This document shows positions 43,479-54,504 of a stretch of DNA of 64,000 nucleotides, in pieces (within the stretch, counting starts at the first letter, position 1; the number at the start of each line of letters is the position of its first letter). A program made the translations under genes and the position numbers. The stretch covers positions 434,001 through 498,000 of the forward strand of contig NZ_QKRB01000057.1 in the NCBI RefSeq assembly GCF_003233845.1, written 5' to 3'. This DNA is from Paenibacillus sambharensis (GTDB lineage: Bacteria > Bacillota > Bacilli > Paenibacillales > Paenibacillaceae). The notes below the pieces were generated by a model that saw only the letters and a list, made by a program, of their open reading frames with translations, had not been told where the DNA came from and ran no database searches.

Positions 43479-44180
43479 TTGGATTGGGACATTTTCAGTG
43501 TTTTCAGCTTGATTGGAACGATCGCTTTTGCCGTTTCCGGCGCAATCGTTGCGATGGAGGAAGAGTACGACATTTTGGGTGTATTCGTGCTCGGTCTGGT
43601 GACAGCCTTTGGCGGAGGGGTGGTGCGGAATCTGCTGATCGGGGTGCCGATTACCACCTTATGGAGTCAGGGGTTTCTTCTAAAGACGGCAATTATAGCG
43701 ATGGCTGTCGCTTTTATTCTTCCGGTAGGCTGGATACAGCATTGGCGCCGAAGTGAAGCATTTTTCGATGCGATTGGTTTGTCGGCTTTTGCTATTCAGG
43801 GCGCACTTTATGCCACACAGGAGGGGCATGCGCTCGCCGCGGTTATGGTGGCAGCTGTCATGACAGGGATAGGAGGCGGCATCATCCGGGATGTGCTTGC
43901 GGGACGCAAGCCGCTAGTGCTCCGGGATGAGATTTATGCCGTATGGGCAATGGCAGCCGGTGTTGTGATTGGGCTTGGCTGGGTCCACCGGACAGCGGAG
44001 CTGTTGGTATTATTTATCACTATTACGGTATTCCGGATGCTGTCAGTGCATTATAAGTGGAGACTTCCGCGTCGTTCGCTGAAGTATGCCATGTCGGAGT
44101 CGGTTCACCAGACGCACCAGATTTCACCTGCGGAGCTGCCTGGCGCTAGCGACGAGAAGAGAAGGGAGGAGATGCATTGA
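43479..44180 (+). CDS. TRIC-type (UPF0126) cation channel
   Basis: 233-residue membrane protein of the trimeric intracellular cation channel family (UPF0126, YvgT/YadS-like), with two homologous three-helix units plus a seventh helix. Signature glycine motifs occur twice: FGGGVVRNLLIG and IGGGIIRDVLAG, which line the pore in the prokaryotic TRIC channels. TTG start with GGGGGG 8 bases upstream. The stop overlaps the TTG start of the phosphatase gene (TTGA). Confidence 0.9.
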   Translation: MDWDIFSVFSLIGTIAFAVSGAIVAMEEEYDILGVFVLGLVTAFGGGVVRNLLIGVPITTLWSQGFLLKTAIIAMAVAFILPVGWIQHWRRSEAFFDAIGLSAFAIQGALYATQEGHALAAVMVAAVMTGIGGGIIRDVLAGRKPLVLRDEIYAVWAMAAGVVIGLGWVHRTAELLVLFITITVFRMLSVHYKWRLPRRSLKYAMSESVHQTHQISPAELPGASDEKRREEMH

Positions 44181-44656
44181 TTCGTGTGCTGTTTGTCTGT
44201 TTAGGCAATATCTGCCGCTCTCCTATGGCAGAGGCAGTCCTGAGGCATCAAGCGGCAGAGGCCGGTCTGGACGAATTCATTCAAGTCGATTCAGCGGGCA
44301 CGGGTGACTGGCATATCGGCAAGCCCCCGCACGAGGGAACAAGAATGCTGCTGGATGGCCTGGGCATCCGCCATGAAGGGATGAAAGCCCGCCAGGTAAC
44401 GGCGGGCGATCTGGACAGCTTTGATTATGTTATCTGTATGGATGCGAGCAATGAACGCAATGTCAGAGCCCTGCGTGAAGCTGCCGGCTCCGCGCGGTTG
44501 TTCCGTTTCATGGAGCTGGTGGAAGGCCGGCAGGGGGAGGATGTACCCGACCCTTATTACACAGGGAATTTTCAGGAAGTATACGATCTGGTTCATACAG
44601 GCTGCCGGGCCCTTCTAGCGCAGATTATGAGAGATCATCATCTGGGACGGGCATGA
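44177..44656 (+). CDS. Low-molecular-weight protein tyrosine phosphatase
   Basis: 159-residue LMW-PTP (YwlE/YfkJ type; these also act on phosphoarginine). P-loop CLGNICRS at 8-15 (Cys8, Arg14) and general acid Asp in the DPYY motif near residue 126. TTG start at 44177 overlaps the stop of the channel gene by 4 bases, with GGGAGGAG upstream. Whether it prefers phosphotyrosine or phosphoarginine cannot be decided here. Confidence 0.93.
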   Translation: MIRVLFVCLGNICRSPMAEAVLRHQAAEAGLDEFIQVDSAGTGDWHIGKPPHEGTRMLLDGLGIRHEGMKARQVTAGDLDSFDYVICMDASNERNVRALREAAGSARLFRFMELVEGRQGEDVPDPYYTGNFQEVYDLVHTGCRALLAQIMRDHHLGRA

Positions 44657-44680
44657 ACCTGGGGTGAGATCAGCGTGAAC

Positions 44681-45421
44681 TTACTCGGGAAAGAACCATT
44701 TCAGTGCCCCCGGTACATCTTTTTGCCAGAAGCCCCACAGGTGCTTGCCGTCACGCTCGATATATTCGGGTCTGGCACCCTTGGATTCAAGAATTTGCCT
44801 GGCCTCCCGGTTCAAGGCGACGAAATCAAATATGCCGCGGTCGGTTTCGAAAGCGTTCTCCTGTAGTCCGATTGTCATATAGAGCTTCAAGTTCTGCACA
44901 ATCCGTGAGTCCGCTTGCTCCAATACCTCAAGTGATGCCGGATAGTAGGCGCCGGACAGAGAGAGGACATTGCGGAATTTGGCTGGATGCTTCAGGGCAA
45001 TATGCAGGGACACACTGCCGCCGAGGGATTCCCCGGCAATCAGAATATGCTCTGGTTCCTGTCTGACCGGCAGCCGCGCTTCAATAAACGGGACAAGCTC
45101 TTCAGCGAAGAATTGTACATAAGACTCGTGACGTTCGCCATCTGGGGCATATTCCGCAGTGCGAACCTTCTTGTCCACATCTACGCCTACAATAATCAGC
45201 GGTTCAATTTCGCCCTCGGCGATCATATTGGCTGCCTGCGTGGCGATACGTCCAAAATTAAAGAAGTCTTCACCGTCCTGACAGTAGATGACCGGGTAGC
45301 TTAACACTTCATTGTAACCAGGGGGCAGCATAATTCGTAAGTTTCGCTCTCCCTCTGCGAGCAATTGGCTCGGTACGGTTTCTTTAATGATCGTTCGTTT
45401 GACATGGGGAGTATTCGTCAT
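44681..45421 (-). CDS. Esterase D/Fes-type alpha/beta hydrolase
   Basis: 246-residue serine esterase of the esterase D/enterochelin esterase family. Oxyanion region PVIYCQDGEDFF, nucleophile elbow AGESLGGSVS (Ser), Asp in the C-terminal half (possibly in FETDRG) and His in RDGKHLWGFW. No signal peptide, so cytosolic. Start ATG 45421, because AAAGGAG is 8 bases upstream on the minus strand; an earlier ATG at 45472 lacks an RBS. No siderophore genes are nearby, so the substrate stays open. Confidence 0.88.
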   Translation of the reverse strand: MTNTPHVKRTIIKETVPSQLLAEGERNLRIMLPPGYNEVLSYPVIYCQDGEDFFNFGRIATQAANMIAEGEIEPLIIVGVDVDKKVRTAEYAPDGERHESYVQFFAEELVPFIEARLPVRQEPEHILIAGESLGGSVSLHIALKHPAKFRNVLSLSGAYYPASLEVLEQADSRIVQNLKLYMTIGLQENAFETDRGIFDFVALNREARQILESKGARPEYIERDGKHLWGFWQKDVPGALKWFFPE

Positions 45422-45615
45422 GAAACATTCTCCTTTGTAATTGAATGGATTATTGCGCTTGAGGGTAAACAAAGTAGGTAAGTCTTGGCGCGGCGACGGC
45501 GATTATGGATGTTGTATTAATCTGTACTACATCATTGCTGTCTCTGTTATACAAACATTTTGCCCGGAAAAGCGTGAAAAAGCAAAGAAACATATGAGTT
45601 TTATCATATTTTTCT

Positions 45616-45645
45616 TTGACCAAAACGAATGAACAGGTTTATAAT
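45616..45645 (+). promoter_or_regulatory. pdhABCD promoter
   Basis: TTGACC (45616-45621), 18-base spacer, TATAAT (45640-45645). Start point expected near 45652, with a 50-base leader to pdhA. Confidence 0.8.
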
Positions 45646-45668
45646 AATTCTATAACAGAGGCCAGTAA

Positions 45669-46769
<1,101 letters not shown>

Positions 46770-46789
46770 TTGGGGAGGAACAAGCGATC

Positions 46790-47767
46790 ATGGCTCAAAT
46801 GAATATGAAAGAAGCAATCCGCGACGCAATGCGCGTGGAATTGAAGAACGACCCGAACGTACTTGTATTCGGTGAGGATGTCGGTAAAGTAGGCGGCGTA
46901 TTCCGTGCAACGGAAGGGCTGCAGAAGGAATTCGGCGAAGACCGTGTATTTGATACACCGCTTGCGGAATCTGCTATTGCTGGTATGGCTGTCGGTATGG
47001 GTATCCAAGGCTTCCGTCCGGTAGCGGAAATTCAGTTCGTTGGTTTCATCTTCGAAGCGCTGGACCAGATGTTCATCCAGGCCGCTCGTATGCGTTACCG
47101 TTCAGGCGGACGCTACAACTCGCCAATCGTATTCCGTACCCCGTTCGGCGGCGGCGTTAAAGCAGCCGAGCTGCATACTGATGCTCTGGAGGGCCTTGCT
47201 CTTCAAACGCCGGGCATGAAGGTAATCGTACCTTCCAACCCTTATGATGCGAAGGGTCTGCTTGTTGCAGCTATCCGTGACAATGATCCTGTATTCTTTA
47301 TGGAGCACCTCAACTTGTACCATGCTTTCCGTCAAGAAGTGCCGGAAGAGGCTTATACGGTTGAGATCGGCAAAGCAAATGTTGTCCGTGAAGGCAGCGA
47401 TGTTACAATCATTGCTTACGGCATGATGGTCCATACTGCGCAGAAGGCTGCTGATGAGCTTGAGAAGCAGGGCGTAAAGGCAGAAGTAATCGACCTTCGT
47501 ACCCTGATGCCGCTTGACATCGATACGATTGTAGCTTCCATCCAGAAGACGAACCGCGTTATCGTGGTGCAGGAAGCGCAGCGTTCTGCAGGCGCAGCCG
47601 CTGAAATTATTGCACAAATCAACGAGAAAGCCATTTTGCACCTGGAGGCTCCTGTTCTTCGTGTTGCAGGTCCGGATACCGTTTATCCGTTTGCCCAGAT
47701 TGAGGATGCTTGGCTGCCTAGCCCTGCGCGCGTTATCGCAGCGGTTAACAAAGTACTGGAGTTCTAA
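46790..47767 (+). CDS. pdhB: Pyruvate dehydrogenase E1 beta subunit
   Basis: 325 residues, transketolase central region and C-terminal domains. Features: [30 protein letters not shown] and [20 protein letters not shown]. Forms the alpha2-beta2 E1 with PdhA, 20 bases upstream. RBS GGGGAGGAA. The start of the mature lipoyl gene pdhC lies 51 bases downstream. Confidence 0.96.
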   Translation: MAQMNMKEAIRDAMRVELKNDPNVLVFGEDVGKVGGVFRATEGLQKEFGEDRVFDTPLAESAIAGMAVGMGIQGFRPVAEIQFVGFIFEALDQMFIQAARMRYRSGGRYNSPIVFRTPFGGGVKAAELHTDALEGLALQTPGMKVIVPSNPYDAKGLLVAAIRDNDPVFFMEHLNLYHAFRQEVPEEAYTVEIGKANVVREGSDVTIIAYGMMVHTAQKAADELEKQGVKAEVIDLRTLMPLDIDTIVASIQKTNRVIVVQEAQRSAGAAAEIIAQINEKAILHLEAPVLRVAGPDTVYPFAQIEDAWLPSPARVIAAVNKVLEF

Positions 47768-47818
47768 TAACAGCACCTCATTCAAGGTGCCGCGTAATAC
47801 GATAAGGAGGTTTTCCAG

Positions 47819-49135
47819 GTGGCTAAATTTGAATACCGCTTCCCTGAGCTCGGCGAAGGCCTGCATGAAGGCGAGATCATCAAGATCAACATTAAAGCCG
47901 GCGACACGGTAACGGACGAAGATATTATCATGGAAGTACAAAATGACAAGGCGATCGTTGAGGTCCCTTGTCCGGTTAACGGCAAGGTTCTGGACGTTCT
48001 GGTGAAGGACGGTCAGGTATGCCATGTTGGTGAAGTGGTAGCGATTATTGACGCGGAAGGCGACGTTCCTGAACAGGCGCTCCCAGAGACTTCCCAAGGC
48101 CAGGAGAAGACTGAGCTGCCGGAGACGAAGGACAACGCAGTTCAAAAGGAAGCTCAGCCGCAGTCGGTTGCAGCTAACGAGCAGCCTGACAAATCCGAAG
48201 CCGAACAGGCAGGCCCTGTACTGGCTACGCCAAGCGTGCGCAAATATGCACGTGAGCAGGGTGTGGAGATTTCTCAGATCAAGGGCAGCGGCAAGAACGG
48301 CCGTATCACACGTGAGGATGTAACGAAGTTCGCAGCTGGCGGCGGACAACAGCCTGCTGAAGATGCGGCTGCAGTAGCAGCGAAGGGTGCGGGTGAAGCG
48401 AAGCCGGCTCATGTGACTACTGCGACGGGCGACCGTCCTGAAGAGCGCGTTCCGTTCAAGGGCATCCGTAAAATCATCGCTGGTGCTATGTCTAAGTCTG
48501 TATACACAGCACCGCATGTTACGCTGATGGATGAAGTGGATGTAACGAAGCTGGTAGAGCTTCGCGCCAAAGCCAAACCGGTTGCAGAGAAGAAGGGTGT
48601 CAAGCTGACTTATCTGCCATTTATCGTGAAGGCTCTGGTTGGTGCGCTTCGTGAATTCCCGATCATGAACGCTATGCTCGATGAAGAGAAACAGGAAATT
48701 GTATTCAAGAAATACTACAACGTAGGTATTGCCGCTGACACAGATAACGGTCTGATTGTACCGGTTGTTCAAGATGCGGACCGCAAGAGCATCTGGATGC
48801 TGGCCAATGAAATTCGCGATCTGGCAACCCGCGGCCGTGACGGCAAGCTGGCTCCGCATGAGCTGAAGGGCAGCACCATGACGATTACGAACATTGGCTC
48901 TGCCGGCGGTATGTTCTTCACACCGGTCATTAACTTCCCAGAGGTTGCTATTCTCGGAACAGGCCGGATTTCGGAGAAGGCTGTTGTCAAAGGCGGAGAG
49001 ATCGTTGCCGCACCTGTTATGGCATTGTCACTAAGCTTCGACCATCGTCTGATCGATGGCGCAACTGCCCAGAATTTCATGAACTACATCAAGCAGCTTC
49101 TGGCTGATCCTGAGCTTCTCATTATGGAGGTGTAA
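47819..49135 (+). CDS. pdhC: Dihydrolipoamide acetyltransferase (E2)
   Basis: 438 residues. One lipoyl domain (1-80, Lys44 in QNDKAIVEV), a Pro/Ala/Glu/Gln-rich linker, a peripheral subunit-binding domain near 133-170 (SVRKYAREQGVEISQIKGSG), a second linker and the catalytic domain with His409 in SFDHRLIDG. It is the core of the complex, transferring acetyl to CoA. GTG start with AAGGAGG upstream. The pdhD RBS lies in the last codons. Confidence 0.96.
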   Translation: MAKFEYRFPELGEGLHEGEIIKINIKAGDTVTDEDIIMEVQNDKAIVEVPCPVNGKVLDVLVKDGQVCHVGEVVAIIDAEGDVPEQALPETSQGQEKTELPETKDNAVQKEAQPQSVAANEQPDKSEAEQAGPVLATPSVRKYAREQGVEISQIKGSGKNGRITREDVTKFAAGGGQQPAEDAAAVAAKGAGEAKPAHVTTATGDRPEERVPFKGIRKIIAGAMSKSVYTAPHVTLMDEVDVTKLVELRAKAKPVAEKKGVKLTYLPFIVKALVGALREFPIMNAMLDEEKQEIVFKKYYNVGIAADTDNGLIVPVVQDADRKSIWMLANEIRDLATRGRDGKLAPHELKGSTMTITNIGSAGGMFFTPVINFPEVAILGTGRISEKAVVKGGEIVAAPVMALSLSFDHRLIDGATAQNFMNYIKQLLADPELLIMEV

Positions 49136-49139
49136 TATC

Positions 49140-50555
49140 ATGGTAGTAGGAGACGCTTCTCTTGATATTGATACGTTAGTCATTGGTGCAGGTCCAGGGG
49201 GATACGCGGCCGCCATTCGTGCGGCCCAGCTGGGTCAATCCGTATTGTGTGTAGACCGCCAGTATGTTGGCGGCGTGTGCCTGAACGTTGGATGTATTCC
49301 ATCCAAAGCGCTGATCTCTGCAGCTCATCAATATGAGTCTATTGCTCATGCAGCTGACATGGGTATCGAAGCTGGTGAGCCTAAGGTTCACTGGGACAAA
49401 GTGCAGGAGTTCAAGAATGGCGTTGTCAAGAAGCTGACCGGCGGTGTAGGACAGCTGCTGAAGGGCAACAAGGTTCAATTCTTCAGCGGTGAAGTTATGT
49501 TCATCAACGAGAACGAAGCGCGCGTCTTTAACGACCAGGAAGCGCCGCGTTACCGCTTCAAGAACTGTATTATCGCTACCGGCTCCCGTCCGATTGAGCT
49601 GAAGGCATTCCCTTATGGCGGACGTATCATCTCTTCCACGGAAGCCTTGTCACTGCCTGAGCTGCCTAAGAGCATGATTGTAATCGGCGGCGGCTATATC
49701 GGCGTTGAGCTTGGCCAGATGTACTCGAAGTTCGGTACCCAGGTAACGGTTATTGAGGGCTCCGATACGATTCTTCCAGGCTTCGATACGGATATGTCCC
49801 GTCTTGTTACGAAGAAGCTAAAGGACAAGAACGTTGAGATTCATACGAACGCAATGGCCAAATCGGCTGAACAGACCGATAAGGATGTAACGCTCACTTA
49901 TGAAGTGAACGGAGAACAGAAGACCGTTACAGCTGATTATCTGCTGGTTACGGTTGGCCGCCGTCCGAACACAGATGGCGAGCTTGGCCTCGACTTGATT
50001 AATATCAAGATGAATGAGCGCGGTTATATTGAAGTAGATGACCAGTGCCGTACGAACATCCCGCACATCTACGCAATTGGTGATATCATTGCCGGTCCTG
50101 CTCTTGCTCATAAAGCAACTTATGAAGCGAAGGTTGCAGCTGAGGCGCTTGCGGGTATGCCAAGCAAGATCGATTACAAGAGCATCCCGCTTGTTGTATT
50201 CGCTGATCCTGAGTGCGCGAGCGTGGGCTACAGCGAGAAGGAAGCGAAGGAGAAAGGCTACAATGTGAAGATTGGACGCTTCCCGTTCAATATCAACGGC
50301 CGTGCACTTTCCCTTAATGCTACAGACGGTTTCGTGAAAATCATCTCTGACGCAGATACCGGCCTGATCCTCGGTACTCAAATTGCGGGTGCGGAAGCTT
50401 CCAACATGATCGCTGAGCTTGGTCTTGCGATTGAGATGGGCGCTACGATGGAAGATCTTGCCCTGACGATCCATGGTCATCCTACGCTTGGCGAGATCGT
50501 TATGGAAGCGGCTGAAGTAGGTCTTGGCCATCCGATTCACACAATTGTAAAATAA
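49140..50555 (+). CDS. pdhD: Dihydrolipoamide dehydrogenase (E3)
   Basis: 471-residue FAD flavoprotein. N-terminal GAGPGGYAAAIRAAQ FAD site, redox disulfide Cys47-Cys52 in GGVCLNVGCIPSK, NAD site IGGGYIGVELG and C-terminal catalytic His-Glu in IHGHPTLGE. Reoxidises lipoamide for the complex. Starts 4 bases after pdhC, with GGAGGTG upstream. Last gene before a strong terminator. Confidence 0.97.
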   Translation: MVVGDASLDIDTLVIGAGPGGYAAAIRAAQLGQSVLCVDRQYVGGVCLNVGCIPSKALISAAHQYESIAHAADMGIEAGEPKVHWDKVQEFKNGVVKKLTGGVGQLLKGNKVQFFSGEVMFINENEARVFNDQEAPRYRFKNCIIATGSRPIELKAFPYGGRIISSTEALSLPELPKSMIVIGGGYIGVELGQMYSKFGTQVTVIEGSDTILPGFDTDMSRLVTKKLKDKNVEIHTNAMAKSAEQTDKDVTLTYEVNGEQKTVTADYLLVTVGRRPNTDGELGLDLINIKMNERGYIEVDDQCRTNIPHIYAIGDIIAGPALAHKATYEAKVAAEALAGMPSKIDYKSIPLVVFADPECASVGYSEKEAKEKGYNVKIGRFPFNINGRALSLNATDGFVKIISDADTGLILGTQIAGAEASNMIAELGLAIEMGATMEDLALTIHGHPTLGEIVMEAAEVGLGHPIHTIVK

Positions 50556-50590
50556 GATACCATTACCGGAGCTTTATCCGTAATGTATGG

Positions 50591-50623
50591 GAGGCCAGCC
50601 GCATGTTGCGGCGGCCTCTTTTT
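50591..50623 (+). terminator. Intrinsic terminator of pdhABCD
   Basis: GAGGCC/GGCCTC outer stem (50591-50596, 50613-50618) and inner GCCGCA/TGCGGC, followed by T5. Confidence 0.92.
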
Positions 50624-50690
50624 GCAAACTGAAAGCACATAAGCCAAGGTAAAAGCAGGCAAGAGGCAGAGGGAAGAAGGAGGAGCCGAT

Positions 50691-51197
50691 ATGGCAGAAG
50701 TGATGGAGCAGCCGGTGAGCAAGCCGTGCAGCGCTTCCAGATCCATTATGACGCAGCTTATTTTTCCCGAGGATACCAACCATCACGGCACAATGTTCGG
50801 CGGCAAGGTGATGGAGTATATCGATAAGATCGCCGCTATTGCGGGTCTCAGGCATGCCAGAAGGCAGGTGGTTACCGCGTCCAGCGACAGTCTGGATTTT
50901 CTGGCCCCGATCCGGCTCGGCGAAGTCATCCAGCTGGAAGCCTTCGTCACATGGACCCACCGTTCCTCAATGGAGATCTATGTGAAGGTAGAGGCCGAAA
51001 ATATGTACACCGGTGACCGGCAGACGATGGTAACATCGTTCCTCACCTTCGTGGCGCTTGATGAACAGGGCAAGCCGGCTGCTGTACCTGCAGTGGTTCC
51101 GGAGACCGAAGAGGAAATTCAGCTGCATAAATCGGCCCCTGAGCGCTATGAGCTCAGACGCAAGCGTAAGCTGGAACGGCGACAAAACGGGGTTTAA
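50691..51197 (+). CDS. Acyl-CoA thioesterase (YkhA-like hotdog)
   Basis: 168-residue hotdog-fold thioesterase of the acyl-CoA hydrolase class. N-terminal MTQLIFPEDTNHHGTMFGGKVMEYID carries the family Asn/His-Gly region and the catalytic Asp/Glu is in the following helix; VTASSDSLDFLAPIRLGE is conserved. Hydrolyses acyl-CoA to free acid and CoA. Charged C-terminal tail. RBS AAGGAGGAG. Followed 43 bases later by thyA. Confidence 0.88.
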   Translation: MAEVMEQPVSKPCSASRSIMTQLIFPEDTNHHGTMFGGKVMEYIDKIAAIAGLRHARRQVVTASSDSLDFLAPIRLGEVIQLEAFVTWTHRSSMEIYVKVEAENMYTGDRQTMVTSFLTFVALDEQGKPAAVPAVVPETEEEIQLHKSAPERYELRRKRKLERRQNGV

Positions 51198-51239
51198 ATG
51201 ATACAATAATACGACAGATACTGTGTGTGAGGTGTAAAG

Positions 51240-52034
51240 GTGAGAAACTATCTGGATCTGCTTCAGGATATCTTGGACCATGGCATTGAGAAGGAAGACC
51301 GCACGGGGACAGGCACGTATTCGGTTTTCGGCCGCCAGCTGCGCTTCGATCTGTCGGAAGGTTTTCCGCTTGTAACAACGAAGAAAATGCATGTGAAGTC
51401 AATCATTCACGAGCTTCTGTGGTTTCTTAAGGGCGAGACGAATGTTCGTTATCTTCAGGAAAATGGCGTCCGCATCTGGAACGAATGGGCGGATGAGAAT
51501 GGCGAACTCGGGCCTGTATACGGCTCGCAGTGGAGAGCTTGGCAGGGGGCGGATGGCCGGAAAATCGACCAGATCGCTCAGGTTGTCGAATCCATACGGA
51601 ATAATCCTGATTCCCGAAGACACATTGTAAGCGCCTGGAATGTTGCGGAGATCGATCAGATGAAGCTGCCTCCGTGCCACTTCGTATTCCAGTTCTATGT
51701 GGCTGCAGGCAAGCTGTCCTGCATGCTGACGATGCGTTCCTCGGATACCTTCCTGGGGCTTCCCTTCAACATTGCCCAATATGCGCTGTTAACCCATATG
51801 ATCGCCCAGCAGTGTGATCTTGAGGTCGGAGACTTCATCTATTCCGGCGGAGATGTACACATCTACAAGGATCACATCGAGCAGGTCAAGCTTCAGTTGA
51901 CGCGCGAGCCTTATCCGCTGCCTAAGCTTGTGATCAAGCGTAAGCCGGATTCTATCTTCGATTATGTGTTCGAGGATTTCGAAATTGTCGATTATGTCAG
52001 CCACCCGGCCATCAAGGCGAAGGTATCGGTATAG
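51240..52034 (+). CDS. thyA: Thymidylate synthase ThyA
   Basis: 264 residues, the same length as the E. coli enzyme. Catalytic Cys146 in [10 protein letters not shown]; other motifs are [38 protein letters not shown] and [10 protein letters not shown]-type [10 protein letters not shown]. Converts dUMP to dTMP using methylenetetrahydrofolate. GTG start with GAGGTG upstream. The folate product dihydrofolate is recycled by DHFR encoded next. Confidence 0.97.
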   Translation: MRNYLDLLQDILDHGIEKEDRTGTGTYSVFGRQLRFDLSEGFPLVTTKKMHVKSIIHELLWFLKGETNVRYLQENGVRIWNEWADENGELGPVYGSQWRAWQGADGRKIDQIAQVVESIRNNPDSRRHIVSAWNVAEIDQMKLPPCHFVFQFYVAAGKLSCMLTMRSSDTFLGLPFNIAQYALLTHMIAQQCDLEVGDFIYSGGDVHIYKDHIEQVKLQLTREPYPLPKLVIKRKPDSIFDYVFEDFEIVDYVSHPAIKAKVSV

Positions 52035-52055
52035 AACGATTCAGGAGGGACGCAC

Positions 52056-52550
52056 ATGACGATTACAATGATTGCCGCCATGGCGCGCAACCGGGTTATC
52101 GGGGCAGATAATGATCTGCCCTGGAAGCTTCCCGACGATATGGCTTTTTTCAAGCGGACAACCTTGAATACGACGGTGCTGATGGGACGGAAGACGCTGG
52201 AATCGTTCCACGGGCCTCTCAAGAACCGGACGAATGTCGTACTGACCCGTAACAAGGATTTTCATATGGAAGGCTGTCAGGTTGTTCATTCGGTGGACGA
52301 AGCGCTTCACAAATACGGCAGCCATGATCTCATGGTCATTGGGGGAGCGGAAATCTATCAACAGCTCCTGCCTCACGCAGACACTATCCTGCTTACTGAG
52401 GTGGATGCCGAGGTAGAGGGGGATGCCCGCTTCCCTGATTTTCCTGCCGAGGAATGGGCGCTAACCGAAAGTGCTTATCATCCTGCGGATGATCGTCATG
52501 CATATTCATTTCATTTCAATACTTACACAAGACGATCCGGCAAGGAATAA
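52056..52550 (+). CDS. dfrA: Dihydrofolate reductase
   Basis: 164-residue chromosomal DHFR. Active-site stretch MIAAMARNRVIGADNDLPWKLPDD (Asp in the LPDD segment), VLMGRKTLES cofactor motif and VIGGAEIYQQLLP. Target of trimethoprim. RBS AGGAGGG. Starts 22 bases after thyA, so the pair is co-transcribed. Nothing marks it as a resistance variant. Confidence 0.96.
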   Translation: MTITMIAAMARNRVIGADNDLPWKLPDDMAFFKRTTLNTTVLMGRKTLESFHGPLKNRTNVVLTRNKDFHMEGCQVVHSVDEALHKYGSHDLMVIGGAEIYQQLLPHADTILLTEVDAEVEGDARFPDFPAEEWALTESAYHPADDRHAYSFHFNTYTRRSGKE

Positions 52551-52905
52551 ATGTGAGTGGTTGATTCACGAACATATGCCATAAAGTGCAAATGATTATA
52601 CGGAAAATCCATTATCGTTCCCTTGTCAAAATGCTAGGATGTTCTATTATAAGCGTCAAAAATTGCAAGCGGTGCCGGGTACACAATGCCATGTCGAAAA
52701 TGGTATAATAATTAGATATAAATGTATAGCCATGCATAGCCGCTTAGGATGCAGAGATATCCGGTTATGTCGTTAATAATCTATATAATAGATTTTGTAA
52801 ATAGAGTGCTGGATGGTTTTTTTCATTGAATTCATCCGGATTTCCTACTATAGTTTATTGAGAGGGTAGTTACGGTAACTAGCAATTAGAGGGGGAACTG
52901 TGAGC
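52551..52905 (+). promoter_or_regulatory. 355-base region between dfrA and gltD: promoter only
   Basis: The best gltD promoter is TTGAAT (52826-52831), 17-base spacer, TATAGT (52849-52854). An extended -10 (TGGTATAAT, 52701-52709) and a TATAAT at 52784-52789 lie further upstream with poor -35 regions. I found no GlnR/TnrA box, riboswitch or terminator here. Confidence 0.5.
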
Positions 52906-54393
52906 ATGTCGACACCAACAGGTTTTATGGAATACAAGCGGGAGCTGCCGGCTGACCGCGATCCGCTTGAGCGGATCAAGGATTGGGAAGAGTTTCACAA
53001 GCATTTCTCGGAGGATCAGCTTCGCACACAGGGCGCTCGCTGCATGGATTGCGGTACGCCTTACTGTCATACAGGAGTAGAGATGGCCGGAGGAGCTTCG
53101 GGCTGTCCGGTTAATAACCTGATACCAGAATGGAACAACCTTGTTTACCGCGGACTGTGGCGGGAAGCGCTTGACCGTCTTCACAAGACGAACAACTTTC
53201 CGGAATTTACTGGACGTGTATGTCCTGCTCCGTGCGAGGGGTCGTGTACGGTAGGTCTGATCGGTGACTCGGTTACGATTAAGACAATTGAACAGGCTAT
53301 TATAGATAAAGGCTTTGATGAGGGCTGGGTTGTTCCTCAGCCGCCGGAAGTACGTACAGGCAAGCGTGTAGCTGTTGTCGGTTCCGGTCCTGCAGGCATG
53401 GCATGTGCGGCTCAGCTTAATAAAGCCGGCCATTCGGTGACTGTATATGAGCGCGCCGACCGGATTGGCGGACTGCTGACATACGGCATTCCGACTATGA
53501 AGCTGGATAAGAAGGTCGTTCAGCGCCGTGTTGATCTGCTGGCAGCAGAAGGCGTTGACTTCGTAACCAATACGGAAATCGGCAAGGACATTGCAGCCAA
53601 AGAACTGGTTGATTCGTTTGATGCAGTCGTACTGTGCGGCGGCGCAACGAAGGCGCGTGATGTCAGCATGGAAGGCCGTGAGAACAAAGGCATCTATCCG
53701 GCAATGGATTTCCTTAACGCAACGATCAAGAGCTACTTGGACTCCAATCTGGAGGACGGTAATTATATTTCCGCTAAAGACAAGAATGTTATTGTAATCG
53801 GCGGCGGCGACACCGGTACGGACTGCGTAGCTACAGCGCTTCGCCATGGCTGCAAATCCGTAACCCAGTTCGGTACACATGCGAAGGCCCCACTGGAGCG
53901 TGATCCGATTACTAATCCTTGGCCGCAATTCCCGAATGTTTATACATTGGATTATGCCCAAGAAGAGGCCAAAGCAATCTTCGGTGAAGATCCGCGTGCA
54001 TTCTCCGTGCTGACCAAGAAGTTTGTTGGCGATGAGAACGGTAACGTGACCGAGCTTCACACCGTCAATATCGAGCGTCATGTTGATGAGACCGGCCGCA
54101 AGATCTATAAAGAAATTCCAGGCACTGAGAAGGTTTGGAAGGCGGATCTTGTGCTGATCGCAGTCGGCTTCGAAGGACCTGAGAACATGCTGGTTGAACA
54201 GCTTGGTCTGGACCAGGACCGCCGTACGAACGTCAAAGCTCCATACGGCAAGTATACGACTAATGTGGATAAAGTATTTGCGGCAGGCGATATGCGCCGC
54301 GGCCAGAGCCTTGTAGTTTGGGCGATTAACGAAGGACGCGAAGCTGCACGCGAAGTAGACAAATATTTGATGGGATCCTCGATCCTGCCTTAA
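52906..54393 (+). CDS. gltD: Glutamate synthase small subunit (NADPH)
   Basis: 495-residue GOGAT beta subunit. N-terminal cysteine domain holding 4Fe-4S sites ([12 protein letters not shown] and CPAPCEGSC), then FAD site [15 protein letters not shown] and NADPH site [15 protein letters not shown], ending with [16 protein letters not shown]. It passes electrons to the large subunit, which is not in the window. [13 protein letters not shown] lines up with the B. subtilis start, favouring ATG 52906 over GTG 52900. RBS AGAGGGGG. Transcribed from its own promoter after dfrA. Confidence 0.93.
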   Translation: MSTPTGFMEYKRELPADRDPLERIKDWEEFHKHFSEDQLRTQGARCMDCGTPYCHTGVEMAGGASGCPVNNLIPEWNNLVYRGLWREALDRLHKTNNFPEFTGRVCPAPCEGSCTVGLIGDSVTIKTIEQAIIDKGFDEGWVVPQPPEVRTGKRVAVVGSGPAGMACAAQLNKAGHSVTVYERADRIGGLLTYGIPTMKLDKKVVQRRVDLLAAEGVDFVTNTEIGKDIAAKELVDSFDAVVLCGGATKARDVSMEGRENKGIYPAMDFLNATIKSYLDSNLEDGNYISAKDKNVIVIGGGDTGTDCVATALRHGCKSVTQFGTHAKAPLERDPITNPWPQFPNVYTLDYAQEEAKAIFGEDPRAFSVLTKKFVGDENGNVTELHTVNIERHVDETGRKIYKEIPGTEKVWKADLVLIAVGFEGPENMLVEQLGLDQDRRTNVKAPYGKYTTNVDKVFAAGDMRRGQSLVVWAINEGREAAREVDKYLMGSSILP

Positions 54394-54427
54394 TGAATAC
54401 AAGCTGCTAAGCAGCAGTCAGATTAAG

Positions 54428-54449
54428 AAGCGCCGTAAGGCGCTTTTTT
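54428..54449 (+). terminator. Intrinsic terminator after gltD
   Basis: AAGCGCC (54428-54434), GTAA loop, GGCGCTT (54439-54445), followed by a T run. Confidence 0.92.
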
Positions 54450-54504
54450 CTGACTTTACAGCAGGTCATGTTATGATGGAGTAAAGTTAAAGGAGGCAAT
54501 AGGT

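Noticed and set aside
47102-48859. A 585-codon open frame on the minus strand opposite pdhB and pdhC
   Set aside because: Product is low-complexity in character, has no family features, and runs antisense to two well-supported genes; it is a by-product of their codon bias.
52560-52595. CGAACATATG upstream of gltD as a LexA box
   Set aside because: Only the left half fits; the right half shares one base with GTTCG and no promoter overlaps it.
54160-54240. Frameshift or truncation in gltD
   Set aside because: The frame runs unbroken to the conserved C-terminal [10 protein letters not shown] motif and a terminator follows.
52879-54402. A 507-codon open frame on the minus strand opposite gltD
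   Set aside because: No RBS-supported start or recognisable domain, and fully covered by gltD with clear FeS, FAD and NADPH motifs.
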